Assembly (NCBI RefSeq): GCF_030159095.1
Contig: NZ_BRXS01000002.1
Location: 372,001 to 436,000 of the forward strand
Direction: 5' to 3'
DNA: 64,000 bases
Source of the DNA: Roseisolibacter agri
GTDB lineage: Bacteria; Gemmatimonadota; Gemmatimonadetes; Gemmatimonadales; Gemmatimonadaceae
The notes below the pieces were generated by a model. The model did no database searches, had not been told where the DNA came from, and saw only the letters and a program-made list of their open reading frames with translations. Below are positions 7,890 to 18,795 of the stretch, piece by piece. Position numbers and translations under genes: made by a program. Every line of letters begins with the position of its first letter. Position 1 is the first letter of the stretch.

Positions 7890-10433
7890 TCAGGGCGCGA
7901 CCACCCGCGCCCAGTCCCATCCCTCCAGCCCGCGCGCGTTCACCGCGCGCACCGAGACGACGTGGCCCGCGGGGATGCGCAGCCGCGCCTCGGGGCCCGA
8001 CACCGTCGTCACCGTGCGCAGCGGATCCTCCGCCGGCCCGTGCGCCACCCGGTAGCTGCGCACGTTGCGCTCGGGGCTCGGCGTCCAGCGCAGCGTCACC
8101 ACGTCGCCCGCGCGCGCGGCGGTGAGGTTCGTGAGGCGCGAGGGGCTCGACGCCAGCAGCATGACCGTCGCGACGTTGGCGCGCGTCGTCTCGGTCACCA
8201 GCTCCTGGTTGATCGTCTCCAGCACGTCGTGCGGCTGGTGGTAGTGCGGGTTGCCGAGCACGGGATACGAGCCGAAGCCGCCGACGACGTCGCCCCAAGC
8301 GTCGTAGAGCGCGTGCGCGTCCGTGTTCTTGTAGTAGACGGCGTCGTACGTCACCAGCCGCGAGAAGCCGAGCGCGGCGCCGTGCTGCACGTCGCGGATG
8401 CCGGGGTTCGAGTAGCGGATCGTGTTGTCCAGCCGCTGGTCGTTCGACCAGCCCATCATGTCGTTGTTCATCGCGCCGACGACCTTCCAGCTCGCGGCCT
8501 TCGCCACGCGCGCGAACTCGCGGCTGCCCAGCAGGCCAGCCTCCTCGCCCGTGAAGGCGACGAAGACGACCGTCGCCGGCAGCGGGTGCTTCGCCAGGAC
8601 GCGCGCCGTCTCCAGCAGCATCGACGTCCCGCTCGTGTTGTCGTCCGCGCCCGGCCCCTCGGCCCGCGAGTCGAAGTGGCTGCCCACGACGTAGACCAGC
8701 TCCGGATGCTCGGTGCCGCGCAGCGTCGCGACGACGTTGGCGGTGGGCGGCGCGTTGCGCGGCGTGAACTCCTGGAACGCCGGCTCGTAGCCCCACGCGC
8801 GGAACGCGTCGGCGATCCACTGGCGCGCCGGCGCGTTGCCCGGCCGCGTGACGTGCTTCGACCCGAAGTCGAACAGCGCCTTCTGGTAGCCGTACAGCCG
8901 CTCGATCGAGACGCTGTCGGTCGCGCGCCGCACGGCGTCGCGGATGGGCGCGAACTGCCGCGCCGTGCGCTCGCGCAGCGCCTCCTCGGCGGCGAGCTGC
9001 CGCTCCACGCGCGCCAGCACGTCGGCCGTCGTCACCTCGCGCCGGCGGTCCAGCAGGTAGACGCTCCGCTCGGGCGACACGGTGTCGCCGTCGCGCTCGG
9101 CCACGATCAGCAGGCGCGCGCCGTCGGGCGTCGGCGCCCACTCGTACTCCGGCGCGATGGTGCGCACGGTGTTGTTGTGGAACAGCTTCGTCGCGGTGCC
9201 CGTGCGCACGTCGTACGCGTACGAGCGGCGGTGGCGCGGCTCGCCCTTCACGGCCAGCACGGTGGCGCTGTCGAGCCAGCGCGGCACGCGGTCGTGCTGC
9301 AGCTCGCGCGTCAGGCGGCGCTCGGTCGTGCTGTCGCCGCTCGCGTCCAGCACGAACAGCTCCCAGTCCTGCGCCGGCATCGCCGCGAACGCGAGGCGCC
9401 GCCCGTCGGGCGAGAGCACGGGCGTCTCGAGGCTGTCGGTCGTCCGCTTCACCGTCGCCGGCTCACCCGCGCGGTCCAGCGCGCGATCGAGACGCAGCAG
9501 GCGCACGCCGAACTCGCGCCCGTCGCGCACCAGCCAGGTGAGGGCCGAGCCGTTGCCGGCGACGTGCGGCTGCAGGCCGGGGAAGGCGCGCACGTCGCCG
9601 CTGCCCGCGTCGACGACCGCGAACGACGGCGTGCGGCCGCCGGCGCCGGTCACCAGCAGGTGCCGTCCGCCCGGCGCCAGCGCGAGCTCGCTGCCCGACA
9701 CCTTCGCACGCGTGAACGGCGCGAGCGCGCCACCGTCGCGGCTCACGAACACGCTCGTGTCGGCGCCGTTCGCCGCGCGCCCGAGCACGAACAGCGTCGC
9801 GCCGTCGGCGCCGAACGCGAGCGCGCGCTTCGCGATCCCCTCGCCGGCCACCACGCGCTCGGCGCCGCCGGCGAGGTCGCGCACGACGAGCGTCGCGAGG
9901 CGTCCCTCCAGCTCCTGGGCGCGCAGCTGCGCGCCGCGCGCGCCCTCGCGGTCGCCGGCCGCCAGCAGCCGCGAGGCCTCGGCGCGCGCCTCGCGCAGCT
10001 CGGGTGCGTCGGGCACGCGCAGGAACGCCGCGCGCGCGCCGTCGGGCGAGAGCGCCACGCCGCCCGCCGCGATCGTGGCCACCGGCGGCGTGCCCCCTTC
10101 CAGCCGCACGATCTGCGTCCGCGTGGCCGCGCCGGTGCCGGTCTCCCACAGCGCCAGCCGGCCGTCGGCGCTCACGCGCGCGGCGCGCCCGTCGGCCGCC
10201 AGCGAGTCCACGCGATAGCGCTCGCCAGTGAGCGTGGCGATCGCGGCGCGCTGGCGGTCGGCGCTCGGGCCGCGCAGCACGTCGCGCAGCAGCCGCAGCG
10301 CGCGCGGGTACTCGCCGCGCTCCCACGCCACGGTGGCGTCGTCGAGGGCGGGCTGCGCGTGCGCCGCGCTCCCGACCGACGCGAGGGCGGACACGACGAC
10401 GAGCGCGAGGGCGGCGCGGGACGGACGGGGCAT
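7890..10433 (-). CDS. Secreted M28 zinc peptidase with N-terminal beta-propeller
   Basis: 847 aa from ATG 10433, which opens a clean signal peptide (to about residue 27, SAAHAQ). Residues about 60-470 are WD40/TolB-like propeller repeats (ALSPDGARAAF, VLSPDGRRLAFAA). The M28 domain follows: H586 in GSHFDSR, ADDNTSG, FTGEEAGLLGS with the catalytic/metal glutamates, NNDMMGW and YHQPHD. All five expected ligand positions are present. The last ~90 residues form a fibronectin-III-like strand set (VTLRWTPSPERNVRSYRV). Probably an exported aminopeptidase for peptide scavenging. The propeller may gate substrate access, as in prolyl-oligopeptidase-type enzymes (inference). Upstream of and likely co-transcribed with the GNAT gene. 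Confidence 0.88.
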   Translation of the reverse strand: MPRPSRAALALVVVSALASVGSAAHAQPALDDATVAWERGEYPRALRLLRDVLRGPSADRQRAAIATLTGERYRVDSLAADGRAARVSADGRLALWETGTGAATRTQIVRLEGGTPPVATIAAGGVALSPDGARAAFLRVPDAPELREARAEASRLLAAGDREGARGAQLRAQELEGRLATLVVRDLAGGAERVVAGEGIAKRALAFGADGATLFVLGRAANGADTSVFVSRDGGALAPFTRAKVSGSELALAPGGRHLLVTGAGGRTPSFAVVDAGSGDVRAFPGLQPHVAGNGSALTWLVRDGREFGVRLLRLDRALDRAGEPATVKRTTDSLETPVLSPDGRRLAFAAMPAQDWELFVLDASGDSTTERRLTRELQHDRVPRWLDSATVLAVKGEPRHRRSYAYDVRTGTATKLFHNNTVRTIAPEYEWAPTPDGARLLIVAERDGDTVSPERSVYLLDRRREVTTADVLARVERQLAAEEALRERTARQFAPIRDAVRRATDSVSIERLYGYQKALFDFGSKHVTRPGNAPARQWIADAFRAWGYEPAFQEFTPRNAPPTANVVATLRGTEHPELVYVVGSHFDSRAEGPGADDNTSGTSMLLETARVLAKHPLPATVVFVAFTGEEAGLLGSREFARVAKAASWKVVGAMNNDMMGWSNDQRLDNTIRYSNPGIRDVQHGAALGFSRLVTYDAVYYKNTDAHALYDAWGDVVGGFGSYPVLGNPHYHQPHDVLETINQELVTETTRANVATVMLLASSPSRLTNLTAARAGDVVTLRWTPSPERNVRSYRVAHGPAEDPLRTVTTVSGPEARLRIPAGHVVSVRAVNARGLEGWDWARVVAP

Positions 10434-10556
10434 GAGGGCGGCGTGGGCGGGAAGGGAGGCGCGGCCTCCTAACATGCGCCGCGTCGCGCGGCGTTCCAAG
10501 CCGCTGCGGCGCGCGCCGCGCGGCGCGTGTATCATGGCGCGTCCCCCACTCGCCGC

Positions 10557-11039
10557 ATGACGACCCTCTACCGACCGGACGGCACCCTGGTGGTGCGCGC
10601 GCACGACGTCGCCTGGCTCTGGATCGCGGGTGCGCTGCTCGTCGGCGCCGTGCTGCTGCTGTCGCTGCCGCTCGCGCCGCCGATGAAGGGCTCGCCCATC
10701 CTGGGCGCGGGCGCGATGACGCTCGTCGCCGTCGCCGCGCTGGCCGCCTACGAGGACCGGGTGGCGGAGTTCCGGACGGCGGAGCAGCGCGTGCACTGGT
10801 CGCGGCGCACGCTCTTCCGTCGGGAGCAGGGCACGCTGCGGTACGAGGGGATCACGGCGGTGGAGCTGGTCGAGCGCCGCGGCCGCACGGCGACCTACGG
10901 GCTGGTGCTGCACACCGGCGGGCGGCGGTTCGCGCTCCACGGCAGCACCACGAGCCGGCGTGCGCGCTACGAGGCGGCGGGCGGCGCGGTGGCCGCGGCG
11001 CTGAGCGACGACGCGCGGGAGGTGCCGTTCCTCGGCTGA
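10557..11039 (+). CDS. Membrane protein with bacterial PH-like domain, unknown function
   Basis: 160 aa from ATG 10557. After MTTLYRPDGTLVVR come two hydrophobic helices (about residues 18-40 and 50-66), then a soluble ~85-residue domain of alternating strands (VHWSRRTLFRREQGTLRYEG ... YGLVLHTGGRRFALHG) ending in a helix. This is the layout of small inner-membrane proteins with a pleckstrin-homology-like (DUF/PH_2-type) cytosolic domain. No catalytic residues are apparent. The gene diverges from the M28 peptidase and faces the META-domain gene with a 19-bp gap. Function not recognised. Confidence 0.6.
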   Translation: MTTLYRPDGTLVVRAHDVAWLWIAGALLVGAVLLLSLPLAPPMKGSPILGAGAMTLVAVAALAAYEDRVAEFRTAEQRVHWSRRTLFRREQGTLRYEGITAVELVERRGRTATYGLVLHTGGRRFALHGSTTSRRARYEAAGGAVAAALSDDAREVPFLG

Positions 11040-11058
11040 GCGCGTGCCGGACGGCGCG

Positions 11059-11472
11059 TCAGCGCACCCAGCGCACCAGCGGCCCCGCGTCGCCCGAGAG
11101 CACGAGTGTGTCGCCGCTGACGGCATGGCGGCGCGTGGCCTCCAGCGCGCGCAGCACGGCGGACTCCTGCCGCGTCGCCGCGTCGTCGATGCAGGCGCGC
11201 CGGGTGGAGACGAGCGGCCCGATGCGCAGCGACGCGCCGTCGCGCACGTACGGGCCGCCGAAGCGGTTGCAGCCGCCGTCGCCGACCGCGCGCCCGCTGT
11301 CGGACTGGAAGCGGAGGCGCACCGCGGCCGGCCCCACGAGCGCGGGCCGCCCCGCGACGTCGAGCAGCCGCCAGTCGACGTCCTCGATCGGAGCGGCCGA
11401 GCTGCCGGTGGCGGCGGTGACGCAGGCGGCGAGGGCGAGCGGGAGGACGGCCGTCGCGACGCGGGTCGACAT
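11059..11472 (-). CDS. META-domain (DUF306/HslJ-like) lipoprotein
   Basis: 137 aa from ATG 11472. The signal ends in a lipobox LAAC (Cys about 16), predicting lipid anchoring. The body shows the META-domain pattern: WRLLDVAGRP, then RLRFQSDSGRAVGDGGCNRFGGPY, the family's conserved G-x-x-GCN-x-F/Y-x-G-x-Y segment, and TRRAC near the end for the partner cysteine. HslJ-like proteins sit in the outer membrane and are linked to stress or drug resistance, but their biochemistry is unclear. It lies 23 bp downstream of pgl on the same strand and may share its transcript. Confidence 0.82.
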   Translation of the reverse strand: MSTRVATAVLPLALAACVTAATGSSAAPIEDVDWRLLDVAGRPALVGPAAVRLRFQSDSGRAVGDGGCNRFGGPYVRDGASLRIGPLVSTRRACIDDAATRQESAVLRALEATRRHAVSGDTLVLSGDAGPLVRWVR

Positions 11473-11495
11473 GCGAGCGCCGGTGGAGGAGCGAG

Positions 11496-12263
11496 TCACG
11501 CGTGGCCCGCCGCGACGCGGTCCAGCAGCCACGTCGTGCGCGCGCGGCCACGTACGCGGGCCACGGGCAGCGTCTCGCGCGCATCGGCGTCGCCGCGGAG
11601 CGCGTGCGCGACCGCGTCGCGCTTCTCGGCCCCGCCGGCGAGCACCAGCACCGTGCGCGCGCGCGAGAGTGCCGGGAGGGTGAGCGTCAGCCGGTCGCGC
11701 GGCGCGTACGTCGCGGGCGCGCAGACGTCGAGCACCCAGCGCGTCGTCTCGTCGAGCGCCGCATCGCCGGGGAAGAGCGACGCCGTGTGCCCGTCGGCGC
11801 CCATGCCCAGCAGGACGACGTCGAACAGCGCGTCTTCCTCGGCGACGCCGAGCCGCGTCGCGAGCGCGCGGAGCGTGGCCTCGTAGCGCTCGGCGCCGTC
11901 GGCGGGCGGGCGCTCGCCCTCCATGCGCAGCACCTGTGCGTCGGGCACCGGCACGTGCGCCAGCAGCGTCTCGCGCGCCATGCCGAAGTTGCTGGCGGAG
12001 TCGTCGGGCGGGACGCACCGCTCGTCGCCGAAGACGATGTACGTCTGCGCCCACGGCAGCGCTTCGGCGCCCATCGCCACCAGCCGCGCGTGCAGCCTGC
12101 GCGGCGTGCTGCCGCCCGAGAGCGCGAGCACGCACTGTCCGCGCGCCGCGACCGCCTCGCGCATCGCCGCGGCCACGCGCGTCGCCGCCTCGTCGGCTAC
12201 GGCGTCGGCGTCGGCGAGGACGACGAGTTCCGGTCGAATGCGTTGGTCGTGGGGGGCGGACAT
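11496..12263 (-). CDS. pgl: 6-phosphogluconolactonase
   Basis: 255 aa from ATG 12263. Hydrolyses 6-phosphogluconolactone in the oxidative pentose phosphate pathway. The family signatures are present: LSGGSTPRRLH near residue 50 for phosphate binding, FGDERCVPPDDSASNFGM, and GMGADGHTASLFPG around residue 145, which contains the catalytic histidine. Length is typical for the DevB/Pgl family. It is the third gene of a gnd-zwf-pgl run on the minus strand but is separated from zwf by 175 bp occupied by a hairpin element, so it may have reduced or independent expression. Confidence 0.93.
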   Translation of the reverse strand: MSAPHDQRIRPELVVLADADAVADEAATRVAAAMREAVAARGQCVLALSGGSTPRRLHARLVAMGAEALPWAQTYIVFGDERCVPPDDSASNFGMARETLLAHVPVPDAQVLRMEGERPPADGAERYEATLRALATRLGVAEEDALFDVVLLGMGADGHTASLFPGDAALDETTRWVLDVCAPATYAPRDRLTLTLPALSRARTVLVLAGGAEKRDAVAHALRGDADARETLPVARVRGRARTTWLLDRVAAGHA

Positions 12264-12295
12264 TCGCGTCAGGGTGGGTTGGCCGATCGGAGAGC

Positions 12296-12413
12296 AGCAA
12301 GGATGAAATCTGAGAAGATCGGATGACCGCCGATGTTCCGTGCGGCGGCTCGGGACGTCGTCCGATACGGAGCCATCCGTCGTTATCAGATCTTGTCCGA
12401 TCTCATCCTTGCT
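12296..12413. repeat. Intergenic hairpin element, family B copy 1
   Basis: Outer arms AGCAAGGATGA (12296-12306) and its exact complement at 12403-12413 enclose a long imperfect stem (GAAGATCGGA, GATAACGACGGATGG-type words). The diverged core GGACGTCG ... ATACGGAGC lies at 12353-12373. Sits between zwf and pgl, which are transcribed in the same direction. Confidence 0.85.
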
Positions 12414-12438
12414 GCCGTTGCTCTCTTAAAGGGATCGG

Positions 12439-13964
<1,526 letters not shown>

Positions 13965-13968
<4 letters not shown>

Positions 13969-14918
13969 GGCGTCGTTCCCGTCGCTGACGTCTTCTGCAC
14001 CGCGTGCCCGCCGAACTGGTTGCGCAGCGCCGCCAGCATCCGGTCGCCGAAGCCCTCGGCGTCGCGCGAGCGCAGGCGCGCGATGAGCGCGTGCGTGATG
14101 ACCGGCGCCGGCACGTCGAGCGCGATCGCCTCCGCGACCGTCCACCGTCCCTCGCCCGAGTCGGCGACGACGGGCGCGATCGCGGACAGCCGCCCGTCCT
14201 CGTGCAGCGCGCGCGCGGCGAGATCGAGCAGCCAGCTGCGCACGACGCTGCCGTGGCGCCAGATCTCCGCCACCTGCGCGAGGTCGAACGCGTGCGGCGC
14301 GTCGCCCATCGTCTCCTTGTGCCGCAGGATGGCGAAGCCCTCGGCCATCGCCTGCATCATGCCGTACTCGATCCCGTTGTGGATCATCTTCGCGAAGTGG
14401 CCCGCCCCCACCGGGCCGACGTGGCCCCACCCGCGGTCGGCGGCCGGCGCGAGCGTCTCGAGCGCGGGGCGCAGCGCGGCGATCGCGTCGTCGTCGCCGC
14501 CGACCATCAGCGAGTAGCCCTCGGCGAGCCCCCAGATGCCGCCGCTCGTGCCCGCGTCGACGAAGCGCACGCCGCGCGCGCGCAGCGCCTGCGCGCGGCG
14601 GATGCTCTCCTGGTAGTTGGAGTTACCGCCGTCGACGACGACGTCGCCACTGTCGAGGAGGGCGCCGAGCGCGGCCACCGTCTGCTCGGTGGGGTCGCCG
14701 GCGGGGACCATCACCCACGCCACGCGCGGGCCCGCGCCGAGCTTGGAGACGAGCTCCTCGAGCGCGCCCGCGCCCTCGACGTTCGCGCCCGCGGCGGTGA
14801 CCGCCGCGCGCACCGCGTCCGGCGACCGGTCGAACGCCACCACCTGGTGCCCGCCGCGCGCCAGGCGCGCCGCCATGTTGGCGCCCATGCGCCCCAGCCC
14901 CACCATGCCGATCCGCAT
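13965..14918 (-). CDS. gnd: 6-phosphogluconate dehydrogenase, decarboxylating (short form)
   Basis: 317 aa from ATG 14918, preceded by GGAGG about 6 bases upstream. Oxidatively decarboxylates 6-phosphogluconate to ribulose-5-phosphate. Shows GLGRMGANMAARLARGG (Rossmann loop), VVDGGNSNYQ, GTSGGIWGL for substrate binding and KMIHNGIEYGMMQA with the catalytic lysine. At ~317 aa it is the short GndA/YqeC-type enzyme, usually NAD-linked, rather than the ~470-aa form; cofactor preference is inference. First gene of gnd-zwf-pgl. The upstream 424-bp spacer shared with the divergent SPFH operon holds hairpin A2 and no other gene. Confidence 0.94.
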
Positions 14919-15054
14919 CGCGATCCTCCGTGGAGTTGGGGGCAAGATATCGCGGGAGTCAGGCCACGAAACCGAGCTCCACGGCACGGTGCTGCGTACT
15001 GCGGATCTTGGTTCGTGCCCTCGGCAGCCGTCGTCGCACCTGGGCTGTTGGCCT

Positions 15055-15185
15055 TTGGTGAGGATACGGATGCTCCGGATCCGTCGGATCATGCGGATCG
15101 ATTTTCGATGCGCACAGGACGTCGCCGCCACGCGGAGCGATCCGAAGCATCCGCTGCATCCGGAGCATCCGTATCCTCCCCAAGA
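15055..15185. repeat. Intergenic hairpin element, family A copy 2
   Basis: A perfect 21-bp inverted repeat (starts GAGGATACGGATGC at 15060-15080; complement 15158-15178) with weaker outer pairing. The core GGACGTCGCC ... ACGCGGAGC is at 15117-15138. It fills much of the divergent spacer 14919-15342, in which no gene or clear promoter is seen. Confidence 0.87.
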
Positions 15186-15342
15186 GCCCAAGGGGCCCGG
15201 CGCGACGGTGCATGCTCAGGATCCGCAGCCCCGCGCACACCGGATGCCGCCGTAACAGGCGACCGCCCCCGTCCGTAGTCTTCCCCAGGGACCGCCCGTC
15301 CGGCACATTAGGCCGTCCCCGTCCTCCTCTCGGAGCTTTCGC

Positions 15343-16416
15343 ATGGGCCTCGGCGGCTTCTTCCGCAAGCAGTTCATCGACGTCATCCAGTGGACCGAGA
15401 GCGAGCAGGGCGTGCTCGCCTGGCGGTTCCCGATGGCCGACATGGAGATCCAGAACGGCGCCTCGCTCACCGTCCGCGAGTCGCAGCTGGCCGTCTTCGT
15501 GAACGAGGGGCGCGTCGCCGACACGTTCCAGCCCGGCCGCTACACGCTCGGCACGCAGACGCTGCCGCTGCTCACGAACCTCATGAACTGGGACAAGTTC
15601 TTCGAGTCCCCGTTCAAGTCCGACGTCTACTTCTTCTCCACGCGCGTGCAGACCGCGCAGCGCTGGGGGACGCAGAACCCCGTCACCATCCGCGACAAGG
15701 ACTTCGGGATGGTGCGGCTGCGCGCGTTCGGCATGTACAGCTGGCGCGTCGCCGACCCGGTGGCCTTCATGCAGGCGATGAGCGGCACGCGCGAGGAGTA
15801 CCGCGTCGCCGACGTCGAGCCGCACCTGAAGAACCTCGTCGTCTCGCGCATGTCCGAGGCGTTCGCGCAGAGCGCGGTGCCGTTCCTCGACATGGCGGCC
15901 AACACCTTCGCCGTCGGCAAGGCGATCGAGGCGCAGCTCGCGCCCGCGTTCAAGGAGCTCGGCCTCGCGCTGGAGTCGTTCACCGTCGAGAACCTGTCGC
16001 TCCCCGAGGAGCTGCAGAAGCGGCTCGACGAGCGCATCGGCATGAACATGGTCGGCAACCTGGGCGACTACACGCGCTTCCAGGCCGCGCAGGCGATCCC
16101 GATCGCCGCCGCCAACGAGGGCGGCGGCGGCGTGGCCGGCCTGGGCGCGGGGCTTGGCGCCGGCGCGATCATCGGGCAGTCGATGGCGCAGGCGATGGGC
16201 GGTGGCGGTCAGGCCCCGCCGCCGCCGACCGCGCCCGGTGGCGTGCCCACGCCGCCGAGCGGGCCGCCGACCGGCGCCGGGATGTCGCCCGGCGCGCCGG
16301 CCGACGCGCCGGCGTCGCGCGCCGCGGGCGCCGACACGAAGTTCTGCATGCACTGCGGCAAGTCGATCCCGCGCAGCGCCAAGTTCTGCCCGGAGTGCGG
16401 AGGGACCCAGGAGTGA
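15343..16416 (+). CDS. SPFH-domain membrane-associated protein with C-terminal zinc ribbon (YdjI-like)
   Basis: 357 aa from ATG 15343 (GGAG 6-9 bases upstream). Begins MGLGGFFRKQFIDVIQW and VLAWRFP, the hallmark of the SPFH/virion-core-like (YdjI) subgroup, followed by an SPFH/Band-7 domain to about residue 225 (SQLAVFVNEGRVADTFQPG, LRAFGMYSWRVADP). A Gly/Pro-rich linker (about 255-325) leads to a zinc ribbon, CMHCGKSIPRSAKFCPECGG. SPFH proteins scaffold membrane microdomains; zinc-ribbon versions associate with DUF4178 and DUF350 genes, as here. First gene of the polyamine/membrane operon; its stop overlaps the next start as GTGA. Confidence 0.9.
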   Translation: MGLGGFFRKQFIDVIQWTESEQGVLAWRFPMADMEIQNGASLTVRESQLAVFVNEGRVADTFQPGRYTLGTQTLPLLTNLMNWDKFFESPFKSDVYFFSTRVQTAQRWGTQNPVTIRDKDFGMVRLRAFGMYSWRVADPVAFMQAMSGTREEYRVADVEPHLKNLVVSRMSEAFAQSAVPFLDMAANTFAVGKAIEAQLAPAFKELGLALESFTVENLSLPEELQKRLDERIGMNMVGNLGDYTRFQAAQAIPIAAANEGGGGVAGLGAGLGAGAIIGQSMAQAMGGGGQAPPPPTAPGGVPTPPSGPPTGAGMSPGAPADAPASRAAGADTKFCMHCGKSIPRSAKFCPECGGTQE

Positions 16417-16799
16417 CCCTGCCCGCCGACGTGGGCGGCGTGGAGTGGGTGCTCGAGGCGTTCGGGTGCGACGCGGCGCGCCTGCGCGACGCGCGCGCGC
16501 TCGGCGCGCTCGTGGACGAGCTGGTGGCGACGCTCGCGCTGCGTCCCGTGGCGCCGGCGCAGTGGCACCAGTTCCCGGGGCCCGCGGGGATCACGGGCCT
16601 CGTGCTGCTGGCCGAGTCGCACCTCGCCGTGCACACCTTTCCCGAGCACGCGTCGCTCTGCCTGAACCTGTTCTGCTGCGTGCCGCGCGCGGAGTGGGAC
16701 TGGGCCAACGGCCTCGCGCGCCACGTCGGCGCGACCGACGTGCGCGTGCGGCGGCTGGAGCGGGCATACGCGGGGCGACCGGCGACCGTCGGCGCATGA
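16413..16799 (+). CDS. speD: S-adenosylmethionine decarboxylase (pyruvoyl, prokaryotic type)
   Basis: 128 aa from GTG 16413 overlapping the SPFH stop, with GGAGG 8-12 bases upstream. Makes decarboxylated AdoMet, the aminopropyl donor for spermidine. The self-processing site is E68-S69-H70; S69 would become the pyruvoyl group. H74 lies five and C89 twenty residues after it, matching the spacing of Ser63/His68/Cys83 in the Thermotoga enzyme. The surrounding LAVHTFPEH is the usual xSIHTWPE. Length is normal for the one-gene proenzyme. The partner aminopropyltransferase is encoded at 19320-20855 in the same operon. Confidence 0.93.
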   Translation: MTLPADVGGVEWVLEAFGCDAARLRDARALGALVDELVATLALRPVAPAQWHQFPGPAGITGLVLLAESHLAVHTFPEHASLCLNLFCCVPRAEWDWANGLARHVGATDVRVRRLERAYAGRPATVGA

Positions 16800-17458
16800 C
16801 CGGACGCACCGCCAACTGCCCGAACTGCGGCGCGCCGGTCCTCTTCATCTGGTCCGGCGCCGTGCAGACCACGTGCGCCTACTGTCAGTCGGTGCTCGTG
16901 CGCCACGACGTGGACCTGATGCGCGTCGGCACGGTCGGCGACGTGCCGCCCGACGCGTCGCCCATCCAGCGCGGCGCCACGGGCCGCTGGCGCAACCGCG
17001 GCTTCACGGTCGTCGGCCGCATCGTCTACGAGCACGCGCGCGGCGCCTGGAGCGAGTGGCACCTGCGCTTCGACGACGGCAAGGGCGGCTGGCTCTCCGA
17101 CGCGCAGCTGGAGTGGGCGGTGACGGAGCTCGTCGAGCCGACGCCCGCGCTGCCGCGCGATCCGCTGGGGCAGGGGCGGGGGATCATGCGCGGCATGACG
17201 CTGCAGCACGGCGGCGAGATGTACACCGTCACGTCGGTGACGCGCGCGCGCTACCGCGGCGTCGAGGGGGAGCTCCCCTTCGTCTACTGGGACAAGGCCG
17301 AGGTGCCGTTCGCGGACCTGCGCACGCCGTCGGCGCGCTTCGCGACCATCGACTACAGCGAGGACCCGCCGCTCTTCTTCGCCGGCGAGTTCGTGACCTT
17401 CGAGAGCCTGCAGCTGGGCGGGCTGCGCGAGTTCGAGGGATGGCCGCTCCCGCGCTGA
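16796..17458 (+). CDS. DUF4178 protein with N-terminal zinc ribbon
   Basis: 220 aa from ATG 16796, ATGA overlap with speD. Residues 8-30 form a zinc ribbon (CPNCGAPV ... CAYCQSVLVR). Two DUF4178-like beta modules follow: GRWRNRGFTVVGRIVYEHARGAWSEWHL with GGWLSDAQ, then LQHGGEMYTVTSVTRARYRGVEGELPF. No membrane segment is present. DUF4178 has no established biochemical function, but it repeatedly co-occurs with SPFH, DUF350 and polyamine genes, which suggests a scaffold role in a membrane-linked complex (inference). Confidence 0.85.
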   Translation: MTGRTANCPNCGAPVLFIWSGAVQTTCAYCQSVLVRHDVDLMRVGTVGDVPPDASPIQRGATGRWRNRGFTVVGRIVYEHARGAWSEWHLRFDDGKGGWLSDAQLEWAVTELVEPTPALPRDPLGQGRGIMRGMTLQHGGEMYTVTSVTRARYRGVEGELPFVYWDKAEVPFADLRTPSARFATIDYSEDPPLFFAGEFVTFESLQLGGLREFEGWPLPR

Positions 17459-18795
17459 CCGCGCGCGCCGTCCGCGCGCTGAGCTGCCCCAGCTGCGGCG
17501 CGGCGATCGTGCTGCGCGGCTTCGCGTGGACGCAGACCGTCGCCTGCGCGAGCTGCACCGCGGTGCTCGACGCGAAGGACCCGAACCTCGCGATCCTCCA
17601 GGGCGCCGCCGCGCGCATGCGCGTCGCGCCGCTGATCCCGCTCGGCGCCCGCGGCGAGTGGCGCGGCGCGCCGTACGAGGTGATCGGCTTCCAGCAGCGC
17701 ACGATCCGCTCGGGCGGGGGGACGTGGTCGTGGCGCGAGTACCTGCTGTTCAACCCGTACCACGGCTTCCGCTACCTCACCGAGTACGACGGCCACTGGA
17801 ACGACGTCGTGCCGCTGCAGGCGCTGCCCGAGGTGGGCGGGCTCGCGCACCCGGTCGCGCGCTACGGCGGCGAGAGCTTCAGGCACTTCCAGACGGCGCG
17901 CGTCGAGACGACGTTCGTGATCGGCGAGTTCCCGTGGGAGGTGCGCACGGGCGACCACGTCGAGGTGCGCGACTACGTGGCGCCGCCGCGCGCGCTGAGC
18001 GCCGAGTCGACCGACGACGAGACGACGTGGTCGCTGGGGACGTACGTCGACGGCGACGCGGTCTGGCGCGCCTTCAAGGTCGAGGGGAAGCCGCCCGCGC
18101 CGAAGGGCATCTACAGCAACCAGCCGTCGCCCCACAGGGGGAAGGTGGCGGCGCTGTGGACGACGTTCGCGGTGCTCGTCGCGCTGCTGATGGTGACGCT
18201 GCTCGGCCGCGCGGTCACCGCGCGCAACGCGGAGGCGTTCTCGCGGCAGTACGTCTTCCGCGGCACGTCGGCGGACGTCGCGGCGCCCACGTCGGCGATC
18301 GACTCGGTGACGCGCGGCGCGGGGACGGCCTTCGTGACGCCCGCGTTCACGCTGGACGGCGCGCAGTCCAACGTCGTCGTCGAGACCGACGCGAGCGTGG
18401 ACAACCAGTGGCTCTACGTGGAGTACGCGCTGATCAACGAGGCCACCGGGCAGGTGTACGACTTCGGCCGCGAGGTGAGCTACTACAGCGGCACCGACAG
18501 CGACGGCCGATGGAGCGAGGGCTCGCGCACCGACCGTGCGCGCATCGGCGCGGTGCCGGGCGGGCGCTACTTCCTGCGCGTCGAGCCGTCGGGCGACGCG
18601 GCGGGGCGCAGCATCGCGTACACGGTGCGCGTGCGCCGCGACGTCCCGAACCTCGTCTACTACCTGCTCGGCCTGATCGCGCTGGCGATCCCGCCGGTGC
18701 TCGGCACGCTGCGCGCGGCGAGCTTCGAGACCCGGCGGTGGGCGGAGAGCGACCACGCGCCTTCCAGCAGCGACGACGAGGACGACGACGAATGA
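17440..18795 (+). CDS. DUF4178 protein, membrane-anchored, zinc ribbon
   Basis: 451 aa. ATG 17440 overlaps the previous gene by 19 bp in another frame and keeps the full zinc ribbon (CPSCGAAI ... CASCTAVLD). A DUF4178 domain follows (GEWRGAPYEVIGFQQR, WREYLLFNPYHGFRYLTEYDGHWN). A first transmembrane helix lies at about residues 235-258 (ALWTTFAVLVALLMVTLLG), then an extracytoplasmic beta-rich domain of ~140 residues (LDGAQSNVVVETDASVDNQW). A second helix near 400-418 precedes an acidic Asp/Glu tail. Paralogous to its neighbour in the ribbon and core. Likely the membrane partner of the SPFH complex; function unknown. Confidence 0.85.
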   Translation: MAAPALTARAVRALSCPSCGAAIVLRGFAWTQTVACASCTAVLDAKDPNLAILQGAAARMRVAPLIPLGARGEWRGAPYEVIGFQQRTIRSGGGTWSWREYLLFNPYHGFRYLTEYDGHWNDVVPLQALPEVGGLAHPVARYGGESFRHFQTARVETTFVIGEFPWEVRTGDHVEVRDYVAPPRALSAESTDDETTWSLGTYVDGDAVWRAFKVEGKPPAPKGIYSNQPSPHRGKVAALWTTFAVLVALLMVTLLGRAVTARNAEAFSRQYVFRGTSADVAAPTSAIDSVTRGAGTAFVTPAFTLDGAQSNVVVETDASVDNQWLYVEYALINEATGQVYDFGREVSYYSGTDSDGRWSEGSRTDRARIGAVPGGRYFLRVEPSGDAAGRSIAYTVRVRRDVPNLVYYLLGLIALAIPPVLGTLRAASFETRRWAESDHAPSSSDDEDDDE